Below are positions 1 through 7,823 of a stretch of 64,000 bases of DNA, piece after piece. The notes under the pieces were generated by a model. It did no database searches and had not been told where the DNA came from. It saw only the letters and a list, made by a program, of their open reading frames with translations. Both the position numbers and the translations under genes were made by a program. Origin of the DNA: Pseudarthrobacter defluvii (GTDB taxonomy: Bacteria; Actinomycetota; Actinomycetes; Actinomycetales; Micrococcaceae); contig NZ_CP066362.1 in assembly GCF_030323865.1 (NCBI RefSeq), positions 3,720,001 to 3,784,000 of the forward strand, in the 5' to 3' direction. Every line of letters begins with the position of its first letter. Within the stretch, counting starts at the first letter, position 1.

Positions 1-218
1 CCCACGAAGCGGTTCCGCGCGGAACTGCTGCCGCCTTTGGGGTCGTCCGGGAGCTGGGCAAGCTTCTGCGCGTGGGCCGCCAGTTCCAGCCCGTCGACCG
101 CGAGGCGGCCGGAACTGTCACGGCCCGGGGTGAGGGTTCCGTTCTCGGTCCAGCGGCGGACGGTATCATCGCTCACGCCGAGGAACCGGGCAGCTTCGGA
201 AACGCGGATAAGGGCCAT
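1..218 (-). CDS. TOBE-domain helix-turn-helix protein (3' part cut off by window edge)
   Basis: The ATG at 218-216 opens a frame that runs off the left edge. About 70 residues are visible. The N-terminus (RVSEAARFLGVSDDTVRRW) is a MerR/excisionase-type winged helix-turn-helix. It is followed by SGRLAVDG and then SSARNRFVG, the usual entry into a TOBE/Mop molybdate-binding domain. Proteins of this layout bind molybdate or tungstate and are usually found with ModABC uptake genes; none is visible here because the rest lies outside. The family call rests on the N-terminal half only. Confidence 0.75.
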   Translation of the reverse strand, partial: MALIRVSEAARFLGVSDDTVRRWTENGTLTPGRDSSGRLAVDGLELAAHAQKLAQLPDDPKGGSSSARNRFV

Positions 219-336
219 TCGGCGATTCTAGCCCGCAAATACGGAACCAGAAACCGATTATGGGCGCAAAGAAGGAGCTGCACCTGTCCCGCGGGCCCCC
301 GGCTTCCGGAAGTACTGCAGCACTAGACTCGCTTCC

Positions 337-1206
337 ATGGCCATCTACATTGACCCGCCGCTGTGGCCTGCACACGGAACCCTCTTTTCACACCTGGTCT
401 CTGATTCGTCCCTGGCCGAGCTTCATGCCTTCGCTGCCGCCGCCGGGATCCCGAAACGGGCGTTCGACGGCGACCACTACGACGTGCCGGAGCGCCGCTT
501 CGACGAGTTGGTGGCGGCTGGCGCGGTGTCCGTGGAGGCCAGGGTCCTGGTCCGCAGGCTCATCGCCAGCGGCCTGCGGATCCCTGCCCGCCGGCGAAAC
601 AAGGCGCTGAAGGTCCCGCTGCTGAACCGGTGGGAGGCCATCATGCCGGGCCATGATGCGCTGTTCCTGGACCTGCTGGACCGGTGGAGCGAGCCGCACC
701 GCCACTACCACGGCTGCACGCATTTGCTCTCCGTGCTGGAGGCGCTGGACCTGCTCACCGAACCGGACGAGGCGCCGCGGACCGTGCTGCTGGCCGCCTG
801 GTTCCACGACGCCGTGTACCGCGGGGCCGCCGGCCAGGATGAGGAGGAATCCGCACGGCTCGCCGAGAAACGCCTTGAGGAGGCCGGGCTGCCGGAGGAA
901 GAGGTGGCGGAAACGGCGCGGCTGGTCCGGCTCACATCCGACCACCGGCCGGAACCAGGCGACGGCGACGGGGCCCTCCTCTGCGACGCCGACCTGTCCA
1001 TCCTGGGCGGCGAACCGGACGAGTACGCCCGCTACGTCGCCGCCGTACGGAAGGACTACGCGCATATCGGCGACGCCGACTTCGCAGCCGGCCGGGCCGC
1101 CGTCGTGCGCCAGCTGCTGGAACTGGACCCGCTCTTCCACCACCGGCGGGCAAGGGACCTGTGGCTGGACGCGGCACACCGCAACCTGGAAAGCGAGCTG
1201 GCATGA
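337..1206 (+). CDS. DUF4031 domain fused to HD-domain phosphohydrolase-like protein
   Basis: This is a 289-residue protein. Residues 1-85 (starting MAIYIDPPLWPAHGT) match DUF4031, a short domain of unknown function. Residues 100-289 form an HD-superfamily helical domain. Candidate metal ligands are in HYHGCTHL (123-130), WFHDAVY (155-161) and a later DADLSIL. Such HD proteins are often metal-dependent phosphohydrolases, but the substrate cannot be read from the sequence. The stop codon overlaps the start of the next gene (ATGA), so the two are probably translationally coupled. Confidence 0.8.
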   Translation: MAIYIDPPLWPAHGTLFSHLVSDSSLAELHAFAAAAGIPKRAFDGDHYDVPERRFDELVAAGAVSVEARVLVRRLIASGLRIPARRRNKALKVPLLNRWEAIMPGHDALFLDLLDRWSEPHRHYHGCTHLLSVLEALDLLTEPDEAPRTVLLAAWFHDAVYRGAAGQDEEESARLAEKRLEEAGLPEEEVAETARLVRLTSDHRPEPGDGDGALLCDADLSILGGEPDEYARYVAAVRKDYAHIGDADFAAGRAAVVRQLLELDPLFHHRRARDLWLDAAHRNLESELA

Positions 1207-2012
1207 ACGCGCCCGGCTCCAGCCCCCGGCACACGTTCTCCGCCAATGCTGCCCACCGGCAGCTCCCGTTCGCGGTCCGGCTGGACTGGGGGCTCGCCGG
1301 GGCGCTGACGGTGGCACCCGGCGCGGACATCGCGGTGGTGGTGGACGTGCTGTCCTTCGGCACCTGTGTCAGCGTGGCACTGGACCGGGGCGCCGACGTC
1401 TTCCCCTACCGGTGGCGTGACACCAGCGCGGAGGATTTCGCGGCCCACCATCAGGCGCAGCTGGCGGGGCCGCGCGACGGCGGCGGGCTGAGCCTGTCCC
1501 CGGAAAGCCTCCGGACTGCGGCGGCGCTGGAAAGAGTGGTCCTGCCATCCCCCAACGGATCGGAACTGTGCCAGTCGCTGGCCGGGGCGGTGCCTTTGGT
1601 GGCCGCGGTGTGCCTGCGGAACGCGGCAGCAACAGCGGAGTGGGTGGCCGCCAACCTTCCGGACGACGCGGTGGTGGCGGTGGTTGCCGCCGGTGAGCGC
1701 TGGCCGGACGGCACCCTTCGCCCTGCCGTGGAGGACCAGATTGGAGCGGGCGCGTTCATTGCCGGGCTGGTGGCCACGGGCAAGGGCGGCTATGAAGCCG
1801 GGGACGGCCGGCACGGCTATGCACCGGAAGCGGTGGCGGCCATGGCTGTCTACGAATCCGCCGAACCGCGCTTGCGGGAGGTGCTGCAGCAGTGCTCCAG
1901 CGGCCGGGAGCTGTCCGGGGCCGGGTACGCCGGGGACCTGGACATCGCGGCTGAACTGGACCAGAGCGATTCGGTGGCCATCCTGCGGAACGGGGCGTTC
2001 CGGCAGCTTTGA
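1203..2012 (+). CDS. ComB-family 2-phosphosulfolactate phosphatase-like protein
   Basis: This is a 269-residue protein starting at the ATG that overlaps the upstream stop by 4 nt. Family signatures are VVVDVLSFGTCVSVAL near the N-terminus, LPSPNGSELC in the middle, and VVAAGERW followed by EDQIGAGAF. In archaea and some bacteria ComB hydrolyses 2-phosphosulfolactate on the way to coenzyme M. Actinobacteria do not normally make coenzyme M, so the true substrate here is probably different. The family assignment is firm and the reaction is inferred. Coupling to the DUF4031-HD gene suggests a shared pathway. Confidence 0.8.
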   Translation: MNAPGSSPRHTFSANAAHRQLPFAVRLDWGLAGALTVAPGADIAVVVDVLSFGTCVSVALDRGADVFPYRWRDTSAEDFAAHHQAQLAGPRDGGGLSLSPESLRTAAALERVVLPSPNGSELCQSLAGAVPLVAAVCLRNAAATAEWVAANLPDDAVVAVVAAGERWPDGTLRPAVEDQIGAGAFIAGLVATGKGGYEAGDGRHGYAPEAVAAMAVYESAEPRLREVLQQCSSGRELSGAGYAGDLDIAAELDQSDSVAILRNGAFRQL

Positions 2013-2023
2013 GAAGCTGCCGG
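2000..2023 (+). terminator. hairpin terminator containing the ComB-family stop codon
   Basis: A perfect 10-bp stem (CCGGCAGCTT / AAGCTGCCGG) with a 4-nt loop is followed by GTTTCG. The TGA stop of the phosphatase gene (2010-2012) forms most of the loop. The U-run is short, so termination strength is uncertain. Confidence 0.55.
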
Positions 2024-2072
2024 TTTCGGGGACCTGCTTCGATTTAGCCGGGAGCTGTGCCACACTGCACGG

Positions 2073-2456
2073 ATGAGCCTGCGCATCCAAGCCATCGCTG
2101 TTGATTCGACCGATCCCAGCATTCCCGCAGCCTTCTGGGAAAAGGCGCTTGGATGGCGCCGGACCCATGAAGAGGATGACGAGATCGTGCTGGAGCCGCC
2201 GGCAGGCAGCACCGAAGACGGCGTGCTGCCCGACCTGCTCTTCCTCAAGGTCCCGGAGCAAAAAGAACTTAAGAACCGGCTCCACCTGGACCTCCGACCG
2301 GAGGACCAGGACGCCGAAGTGGCGAGGCTGGAGGAACTGGGTGCCCGGCAGGTGTCGGTGGGCCAAGGCGTGGCCGCGACGTGGGTGGTGATGGCCGACC
2401 CGGACGGCAACGAGTTCTGCGTCCTCCGCGCCCTGCGGCCCGGCGGAACCGGCTAG
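2073..2456 (+). CDS. VOC-family (glyoxalase/bleomycin-resistance fold) protein
   Basis: This 127-residue protein has the betaalphabetabetabeta pattern of the vicinal oxygen chelate fold. It opens with LRIQAIAVDSTDPSIPAAFW and closes with VMADPDGNEFCVLR, the usual C-terminal strand signature. Most members of this actinobacterial subgroup (Glyoxalase_6-like) have no assigned substrate. Its stop overlaps the stop of the convergent yccF-like gene in a shared CTAG. Confidence 0.8.
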   Translation: MSLRIQAIAVDSTDPSIPAAFWEKALGWRRTHEEDDEIVLEPPAGSTEDGVLPDLLFLKVPEQKELKNRLHLDLRPEDQDAEVARLEELGARQVSVGQGVAATWVVMADPDGNEFCVLRALRPGGTG

Positions 2457-2869
2457 CGGTACGTCCTGACCGGATAGGTGCTCACGAAAGGCGTGCTGGT
2501 GGGCACGATCTGCTTGCCCAGCGGCATCAGGGACACCGGGATGAGCTTCAGGTTGGCGATGGCCAGCGGAATGCCGACGATGGTGATGGCCATGGCGAAC
2601 GCCGTGACCACATGGCCAATGGCGATCCAGATCCCTGCTACCAGCAGCCAGATCACATTGCCCAGCAGCGAGAAGACACCGGTGCCGCCGGGCTTGTCCA
2701 CCACCATCCGGCCAAAGGGCCACAGGGTGTAGGCGGCGATCCGGAACGAGGCAATGCCCCACGGGATGGTGACGATCAGCAGGCAGCAGACCACGCCCGC
2801 CAGGAAATAGCCCAGGGCCAGCCAGAGGCCGCCGAAAACCAGCCAGATGATGTTCAGAAGTGTCTTCAT
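2453..2869 (-). CDS. YccF-domain inner-membrane protein
   Basis: This is a 138-residue integral membrane protein. I chose the ATG at 2869 (MKTLLNIIWLVFGGLW) because the YccF domain begins directly there; an upstream ATG would add 10 charged residues. Two YccF repeats are visible: IIWLVFGGLWLALGYFLAG and, later, NVIWLLVAGIWIAIGHVV. Each is followed by a hydrophobic segment with the IPxG or IPLA turn. The function is unknown; some homologues are linked to ion channels or CBASS-like systems, but nothing nearby supports that here. Confidence 0.85.
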   Translation of the reverse strand: MKTLLNIIWLVFGGLWLALGYFLAGVVCCLLIVTIPWGIASFRIAAYTLWPFGRMVVDKPGGTGVFSLLGNVIWLLVAGIWIAIGHVVTAFAMAITIVGIPLAIANLKLIPVSLMPLGKQIVPTSTPFVSTYPVRTYR

Positions 2870-2960
2870 GCACCCATTGTGCCCCCGCCCCTCTGACAAA
2901 AGGGTGGGGGACTCCCCTGATCCTGCCCTGATAACCGCCGGTGGCGAGGCAGGACAGTAT

Positions 2961-3572
2961 CTAGACCGTGGCGGCGTCCTTGGCGGCGTGCACGAAAGCC
3001 CGGACCTTGGCCAGGTCCTTCACGCCCCGGGATGCCTCCACACCGGAAGAAACATCCACGCCCCAGGCATGGGCGGCTGCCGATGCCTGGCCCACATTCC
3101 CGGGTTCAAGCCCACCGGCCAGCAGCCAGGTCCGTCCCTGCAGCACCGGCAGGGCCGCCACGGAGGCGTAGTCCCAGGACTCGCCGGATCCGGGCACGGC
3201 TGCATCAATCAGGAGCAAGTCCTCGCCCCAGTCTTCGAACTCATCCTGCGCGGCACCCATGGTGATGGCCCTGACCAGCTTCATGCCGGCGTCGTGCACG
3301 GTTGTCACGTCCGCACGGGACCGGCTGCCATGCAGCTGGATCCATTCCAGGCCTGCGGCCCGGGCGATGGCGATGGCGTCGGCCACGGGTTCGTCGCGGA
3401 ACACCCCGATCGGAGAGACGGTTTTGGGGACCCCTGCGAGCAGCGAAGCCGCCTGCGACGGCGAGACGACCCGGGGGCTGGCGGTGAGCACGAACCCCAC
3501 GGCGTCTGCGCCGGCATCCACTGCTTCGCGCACCGATTCGGGCGTGCTGAGACCACACACTTTGACGAACAT
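2961..3572 (-). CDS. trpF: phosphoribosylanthranilate isomerase
   Basis: This 203-residue TIM barrel catalyses the third committed step of tryptophan synthesis, the isomerisation of phosphoribosylanthranilate to CdRP. The catalytic cysteine is in FVKVCGL at the N-terminus. The general acid aspartate lies in IDAAVPG or the C-terminal VDVSSGVE motif. The phosphate-binding loop is LAGGLEPGNV. Length is normal. It stands apart from other trp genes, as is common for trpF in actinobacteria. Confidence 0.93.
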   Translation of the reverse strand: MFVKVCGLSTPESVREAVDAGADAVGFVLTASPRVVSPSQAASLLAGVPKTVSPIGVFRDEPVADAIAIARAAGLEWIQLHGSRSRADVTTVHDAGMKLVRAITMGAAQDEFEDWGEDLLLIDAAVPGSGESWDYASVAALPVLQGRTWLLAGGLEPGNVGQASAAAHAWGVDVSSGVEASRGVKDLAKVRAFVHAAKDAATV

Positions 3573-3675
3573 TCCCGGCTCCTTCAGGCTGTTTTCGTGT
3601 TGACCCCCCGCAGGAGATTAGCAGGGACGGGACGCAACTGCGATGCCGCCCGCAGGAGCAAACTAGGCTGGGCTG

Positions 3676-4245
3676 ATGCAGATCATCCGCTTCGCAGAGC
3701 TCAAGGCCGAACCGTGGCGCAACGGCGGCGGGGTAACCAGGGAAATCGCACGCCAGGGCTCCGAAGACGGCGGCTTCGACTGGCGGGTGAGCATCGCTGA
3801 CATTGCCAAGGCAGGGGACTTCTCGGCCTTTGCGGGAATGGAGCGCGTCCTGACGGTTATCGAAGGGGAGCTGCTCCTGCTCTCCGTCGATGGCGCGGAG
3901 CAGCCCCTGGAGAAGTACCGTCCCTTCCGGTTCGACGGCGGGGCCGCAACTGCAGCCAAGCTGCCCACCGGGGACATCAGGGACCTGAACGTCATCACCC
4001 GGGCCGGGGCCTACAAGGGCTTCACATCGATCATTGAGCTGTCCAGGAAGCGCGCCCACCCCGTGTTTGAGGGACAGTTCGGTGTGCTGCTGCAGGGGCA
4101 GGCGAAGGTCAGCCAGGGCGGCGGCGAGCCGGTGGAGCTGGGCCGCTATGACGCCGTGGCCGGCTCGGACGCCGATTCCCCCGAGATCCTGGGCCGCGGC
4201 TTCCTGGCCGTGGTTTCCATCGACGCACAGGAAGCCACAAACTAA
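3676..4245 (+). CDS. HutD/Ves family cupin protein
   Basis: This 189-residue protein begins MQIIRFAELKAEPWRNGGGVTREIA, the conserved N-terminus of HutD (Ves) proteins. It continues with FDWRVSIADI and FAGMERVLTVIEGE. HutD is a bicupin found with histidine-utilisation genes and thought to modulate that pathway, possibly by binding formylglutamate. No hut genes lie near this copy. It is followed by the riboswitch-controlled SMR genes and is probably independent of them. Confidence 0.85.
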   Translation: MQIIRFAELKAEPWRNGGGVTREIARQGSEDGGFDWRVSIADIAKAGDFSAFAGMERVLTVIEGELLLLSVDGAEQPLEKYRPFRFDGGAATAAKLPTGDIRDLNVITRAGAYKGFTSIIELSRKRAHPVFEGQFGVLLQGQAKVSQGGGEPVELGRYDAVAGSDADSPEILGRGFLAVVSIDAQEATN

Positions 4246-4335
4246 GCACCCGCAGGTGGTGAGGTTGGGCACCAACGGTGGCTGGCCGCCGTCGTGCGTT
4301 GCTACGCTGAAATCCAAGGCTTCACACCCGAGCCT

Positions 4336-4376
4336 CCGGACGACGGTTCAGTACCCGGCATGCGACAAGACTGGCC
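4336..4376 (+). promoter_or_regulatory. guanidine-III (ykkC-III) riboswitch
   Basis: The core elements occur in order with correct spacing: CCGGACGA (4336-4343), ACCCGG (4353-4358) and GACAAGAC (4364-4371), then GGCC. P1 forms from CCGG 4336-4339 with CCGG 4355-4358. A pseudoknot pairs the loop bases TCAGT (4348-4352) with ACTGG (4370-4374); these bases differ from the Thermobifida fusca example I remember but still pair. The pseudoknot 3' strand ends three bases before the Shine-Dalgarno AAAGGA (4377-4382) of the first SMR gene. Guanidinium binding would therefore be expected to control ribosome access. Confidence 0.88.
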
Positions 4377-4389
4377 AAAGGAATCTGTC

Positions 4390-4713
4390 ATGTCGTGGGT
4401 AATCCTCATTCTTTCCGGCGCGCTGGAAGCCGTCTGGGCCGCGGCCCTGCACCGGACCTCCCAGGTTTCCGGACGCCGGCGCCTCGCCCCTGCCGCCCTT
4501 TTCCTCGTGGCCGTGGCGGCCAGTACCGGCGGCCTTGCCGTCGCCATGCAGTCCATTCCCACCGGCACCGCCTACGCTGTGTGGGTGGGTGTGGGCGTGG
4601 TCCTCACCTCCGCCTACGCGATGGCCACCAAAGTTGAACGCCCGACGGCGGCGCGCCTGCTGCTGCTCTCCGGCATCGCGGCCTGCGTGGTTGGCCTGAA
4701 GGTGGTGGCGTGA
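4390..4713 (+). CDS. SMR-family guanidinium exporter, subunit 1 (Gdx/SugE type)
   Basis: This is a 107-residue four-helix small multidrug resistance protein. The ATG at 4390 follows AAAGGA by 7 nt and gives MSWVILILSGALEAVWAAAL. The essential glutamate is residue 13, within GxxExxW, the signature of Gdx rather than EmrE-type members. Helix 3 carries GTAYAVWVGVGVV. It forms a pair with the next gene and probably works as a heterodimer exporting guanidinium in exchange for protons. The upstream guanidine-III riboswitch supports that substrate over quaternary ammonium compounds. Confidence 0.88.
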   Translation: MSWVILILSGALEAVWAAALHRTSQVSGRRRLAPAALFLVAVAASTGGLAVAMQSIPTGTAYAVWVGVGVVLTSAYAMATKVERPTAARLLLLSGIAACVVGLKVVA

Positions 4714-5078
4714 TGCTGAGGGGCATGCTTCCGTGGCTGGTGCTCCTGGCGTCCGCGGTCCTTGAAGCAGTCTGGGCAACGGCCCTTGGCCTGTCCGACG
4801 GTTTCAGCAACCCCCTGCCCACCATCGTCTTCGCCGTCACCGCAACCCTGAGCATGCTGGGCCTGGGCATGGCCATCCGCAGTATCCCGCTGGGTACGGC
4901 CTACGCGATCTGGGTGGGCATCGGCGCTGCGCTCACCGTCGGCTGGGCGATGGCCACCGGCGTGGAACCCTTCAGCGTGGTGAAACTGCTGTTCATCGCC
5001 GGCATCGTGGCTTGTGCCGCCGGCCTGAAAGCGCTGCCGGCCGGGAAAAACGCGCCGGCTGCGCGCAGCAGTGACTAG
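4713..5078 (+). CDS. SMR-family guanidinium exporter, subunit 2 (Gdx/SugE type)
   Basis: This is a 121-residue SMR protein whose ATG shares one base with the preceding stop (TGATG); a GTG three bases upstream is an alternative. Four hydrophobic helices are visible, with the glutamate in ASAVLEAVWA and GTAYAIWVGIGAAL in helix 3. A short polar tail (residues 108-121) is longer than usual. Paired SMR genes commonly encode opposite-facing halves of a heterodimer. Translational coupling to subunit 1 agrees with 1:1 assembly. Confidence 0.87.
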   Translation: MLRGMLPWLVLLASAVLEAVWATALGLSDGFSNPLPTIVFAVTATLSMLGLGMAIRSIPLGTAYAIWVGIGAALTVGWAMATGVEPFSVVKLLFIAGIVACAAGLKALPAGKNAPAARSSD

Positions 5079-5087
5079 GCTTTTGCC

Positions 5088-5714
5088 ATGGACTCCCCCG
5101 AGATCGCCCAGGCCGTCGATGCGCTGCGGCGCAGGATGGTGCCTGGCTCGCGGACCATCCTGGGCATCGCCGGGGCGCCGGGGTCCGGAAAGTCCACGTT
5201 CGCGACCTGGCTCCAGGAGCAGTTCAGCCTGGGAACCTCGGTTGTGGTGCCCATGGACGGCTTCCACCTGGGCAACGCGATCATCGAGGGCACGCCGTTG
5301 CGGGCGCGGAAGGGCGCCATCGACACGTTCGACGGCGGCGGGTACCTTTCGCTGCTGCGGCGCCTGGCGTGCCGGGACGAGGCAGTGGTGTACGCGCCGG
5401 AGTTTCGCCGCACCCTGGATGAACCGGTGGCCGCGTCCATCGCCGTTCCCGCCGACGTCCCGCTGGTGATCACCGAGGGGAACTACCTGCTGGCGGACCA
5501 GGAGCCGTGGAAGGGGGTGCGGGCGCAGCTGGACGAGGTATGGTTCCTCGAAACCCCGCACGAGCTGCGGCTGCAGAGGCTGGTGGACCGCCATGTGTCG
5601 TTCGGGATGGACCGGGAGGCCGCGCTTGCGTGGGCCACTGGACCCGACGAGGCCAATGCCCGGCTCATCCAGGCCACCCGCCCGGCCGCGGACCGCGTCA
5701 TACCCTGGCTGTAA
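5088..5714 (+). CDS. P-loop nucleoside/nucleotide kinase family protein (uridine kinase-like)
   Basis: This 208-residue protein has a Walker A motif GAPGSGKST (about residues 28-36). It also has VVPMDGFHL, typical of the PanK/uridine kinase-like group (PRK09270 type), and VITEGNYLL, where the glutamate and following turn serve as the Walker B-like region. The LID-like part is FLETPHELRLQRLVDRHV. Members phosphorylate small molecules, with fructose or other sugars suggested for some; the substrate here is unknown. It lies 9 nt after the SMR pair and may be cotranscribed. Confidence 0.8.
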   Translation: MDSPEIAQAVDALRRRMVPGSRTILGIAGAPGSGKSTFATWLQEQFSLGTSVVVPMDGFHLGNAIIEGTPLRARKGAIDTFDGGGYLSLLRRLACRDEAVVYAPEFRRTLDEPVAASIAVPADVPLVITEGNYLLADQEPWKGVRAQLDEVWFLETPHELRLQRLVDRHVSFGMDREAALAWATGPDEANARLIQATRPAADRVIPWL

Positions 5715-5745
5715 CTTCATTTTCAGGAAACGAACAGGAGCACCC

Positions 5746-6759
5746 ATGGCTAACGCCCCCACCCATTCCGGCAGTACTGTCCAGCTCGGCGACGGCCTGG
5801 CCGTCAGCCCCCTGGGCTTCGGCGGCATGGCACTCACACCCGTGTACGGCGAGGTGGACCCAGCCGAGGCGCTGCAGACGCTGCACCACGCCGTCGACGC
5901 CGGTGTCAGCTTCATTGACACCGCGGACATCTACGGCGGGGGCAGCAACGAGGAGCTCATTTCCCAGCTGCTCAAGGACCGGCGGGACGAGGTCCAGCTC
6001 GCCACCAAGTTCGCGCTGGTGGGCACGCCCACGGACGGCTACACGGACATCCGCGGTGATGCTGCGTACGTGCGCCAGGCCGTGGAGCGGAGCCTGCAGC
6101 GGCTGGGCACGGACGTGATCGACCTCTACTACATGCACCGCCGGGACGTGCGCGTTCCCATTGAGGAAACCGTGGGCGCCATGGCCGAGCTGGTGAAGCA
6201 GGGAAAGGTCAAGCACCTGGGCCTGTCCGAGGTGACGGCACAGGAACTGCAGGACGCCTCGGCGGTCCACCCAATCGCTGCGGTCCAAAGCGAATGGTCC
6301 ATCTGGAGCCGGGACGTGGAACGCAACGTGGTTCCCGCAGCCGCCGCCCTGGGCGTGGGCTTCGTTCCCTACTCCCCGCTGGGCCGCGGTTTCCTCACCG
6401 GAACCGTTGACACCTCCAGCCTGGGTGACAAGGACTTCAGGCGGAACATCCCCCGCTTCGCCCCCGATGCCGCAAGCGCCAACCAGGCCGTGGTGGACGC
6501 GGTCCGGTCCGTGGCGGACCAGCTGCAGGCCACACCCGCGCAGGTTGCCCTCGCCTGGCTGCTGGCGCAGGGCAAGCGGCTGGGCCTGCCTGTGGTCCCC
6601 ATCCCCGGCACCCGCAAGGCCGCCCGCATCGACGAAAACCTCGGCGCATTGTCCCTGGACCTCACCCCGGCGCACCTGGAAGCACTGGAGGCGGCCTCGG
6701 ACGCGGTCGTCGGCTCCCGTTCCGCGGACCCTAAATGGGTGTCCGAGGGCCGCGAATAG
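5746..6759 (+). CDS. aldo/keto reductase
   Basis: This is a 337-residue (alpha/beta)8 NADPH-dependent oxidoreductase. The start at 5746 is preceded by AGGAG (5736-5740); an in-frame upstream ATG has no ribosome site. The catalytic tetrad regions are visible: Asp and Tyr in FIDTADIYGGGSNEE, Lys in LATKF, and His in LYYMHRRD. Further signatures are KHLGLSEV and VPIPGTRK. It resembles the AKR13/YakC group, which act on pyridoxal or small carbonyls. The physiological substrate is unknown. Confidence 0.87.
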   Translation: MANAPTHSGSTVQLGDGLAVSPLGFGGMALTPVYGEVDPAEALQTLHHAVDAGVSFIDTADIYGGGSNEELISQLLKDRRDEVQLATKFALVGTPTDGYTDIRGDAAYVRQAVERSLQRLGTDVIDLYYMHRRDVRVPIEETVGAMAELVKQGKVKHLGLSEVTAQELQDASAVHPIAAVQSEWSIWSRDVERNVVPAAAALGVGFVPYSPLGRGFLTGTVDTSSLGDKDFRRNIPRFAPDAASANQAVVDAVRSVADQLQATPAQVALAWLLAQGKRLGLPVVPIPGTRKAARIDENLGALSLDLTPAHLEALEAASDAVVGSRSADPKWVSEGRE

Positions 6760-6801
6760 CATCTCGTTCCACCACCAACCGACCCAACCCTAAGGAGCCC
6801 C

Positions 6802-7119
6802 ATGCCTGCCATCGTGCACTTCGAAGTCCAGATTGACCCGGCCCGCCGGGACGACGCCGCCGGATACCTGTCTGAAACCCTCGCCGCCACCCGCGCCTGG
6901 CCCGGCAACCTGGGCATCGAAGCCCTGGTGGACGACGCTGATCCCTGCCACATCCTGGTAGTGGAAACCTGGGCCACCACCCAGGACCACGACGACTACG
7001 CGGCATGGCGGAAGACGCCGGAGGGAAAGCACAGGCTGGGTGAAGTCCTCGCCGGGACACCGTCAAAGCAGGTCTACTCCGCAACCATGCCGCTCGACCT
7101 GCAGCCTTCCCAGGACTAG
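6802..7119 (+). CDS. antibiotic biosynthesis monooxygenase (ABM) domain protein
   Basis: This is a 105-residue single-domain ferredoxin-like protein. AAGGAG (6792-6797) lies just before the ATG. It resembles the YgiN-type putative quinol monooxygenases: an opening HFEVQIDPARRDD, then LVVETWATTQDHDDY, with the tryptophan and acidic residues conserved. The 42-nt gap after the aldo/keto reductase on the same strand suggests a redox operon with it. Function beyond family level is not visible. Confidence 0.75.
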   Translation: MPAIVHFEVQIDPARRDDAAGYLSETLAATRAWPGNLGIEALVDDADPCHILVVETWATTQDHDDYAAWRKTPEGKHRLGEVLAGTPSKQVYSATMPLDLQPSQD

Positions 7120-7123
7120 GCCC

Positions 7124-7774
7124 GTGGACTCACTTCTCTACGACCTGCCTGCCCTCACCATCCGCAGCATCTCCGTCAGCGCGATGGACAACAACGTGTA
7201 CCTGCTGACCGCCAAGGAGAGCGGAGCGCAGCTGCTGATCGACGCCGCTGACGATCTGCCCGCCATCCAGCAGTTGCTGGCGGACGGGGCCGCGGACACG
7301 TCGGCGGCCCCCCGGCTTGCCCTGATTGCCACCACGCACCAGCACTGGGACCACGTGCGGGCGCTGGAGGAACTGGTGGCGGCAACGGGGGCGCGGACAG
7401 CTGCCGGCGCGGATGACGCCGATGCGTTGCCGGTCGCCGTGGACGTCCGGCTCAGCCATGGCGACGTCGGCAACTTCGATGGTTTTGATGTGACCGCAGT
7501 TCACCTGCGCGGCCACACGCCCGGTTCCATTGCCTTTGTGTACCAGGACCCGGAAGGGCCGGCGCACATCTTTTCGAGCGACTCGCTGTTCCCCGGCGGG
7601 GTGGGCAACACGGATAAGGATCCTGCACGGTTCAACCAGCTCCTGACCGATGTCACGGAGCGGCTGTTCGGCGCCTACCCGGACAGCGCCGTCGTCCATC
7701 CCGGCCATGGCAAGCCAACCACCTTGGGTGCCGAACGCCCGCACCTGGAAGAGTGGCGCGCCAGGGGCTGGTAG
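7124..7774 (+). CDS. MBL-fold metallo-hydrolase
   Basis: This is a 216-residue protein starting at GTG 7124, four bases after the ABM stop. The start gives the N-terminal strand pair the fold needs; ATG 7184 would remove it. Zinc ligands are in THQHWDH (HxHxDH), LRGHTPGS, SSDSLFPGGVGN and VHPGHG. Glyoxalase II-like and rhodanese-linked enzymes share this pattern. The substrate could be a thioester or a mycothiol adduct; nothing in the sequence decides. Confidence 0.85.
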   Translation: MDSLLYDLPALTIRSISVSAMDNNVYLLTAKESGAQLLIDAADDLPAIQQLLADGAADTSAAPRLALIATTHQHWDHVRALEELVAATGARTAAGADDADALPVAVDVRLSHGDVGNFDGFDVTAVHLRGHTPGSIAFVYQDPEGPAHIFSSDSLFPGGVGNTDKDPARFNQLLTDVTERLFGAYPDSAVVHPGHGKPTTLGAERPHLEEWRARGW

Positions 7775-7823
7775 TGATCAGCCAACTGCCGCCAAATCCC
7801 ACGAAGAGAGGGTCCGGGAACGC

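Noticed and set aside
1056..2873. 605-codon open frame on the minus strand across the ComB-like and VOC genes
   Set aside because: It lies antisense to well-supported genes, is Arg/His/Gly-rich and has no recognisable domain. It is a by-product of high GC.
4246..4335. Extension of the guanidine riboswitch into the segment before 4336
   Set aside because: Guanidine-III is compact. Nothing upstream matches the larger guanidine-I class, so the call is limited to 4336-4376.
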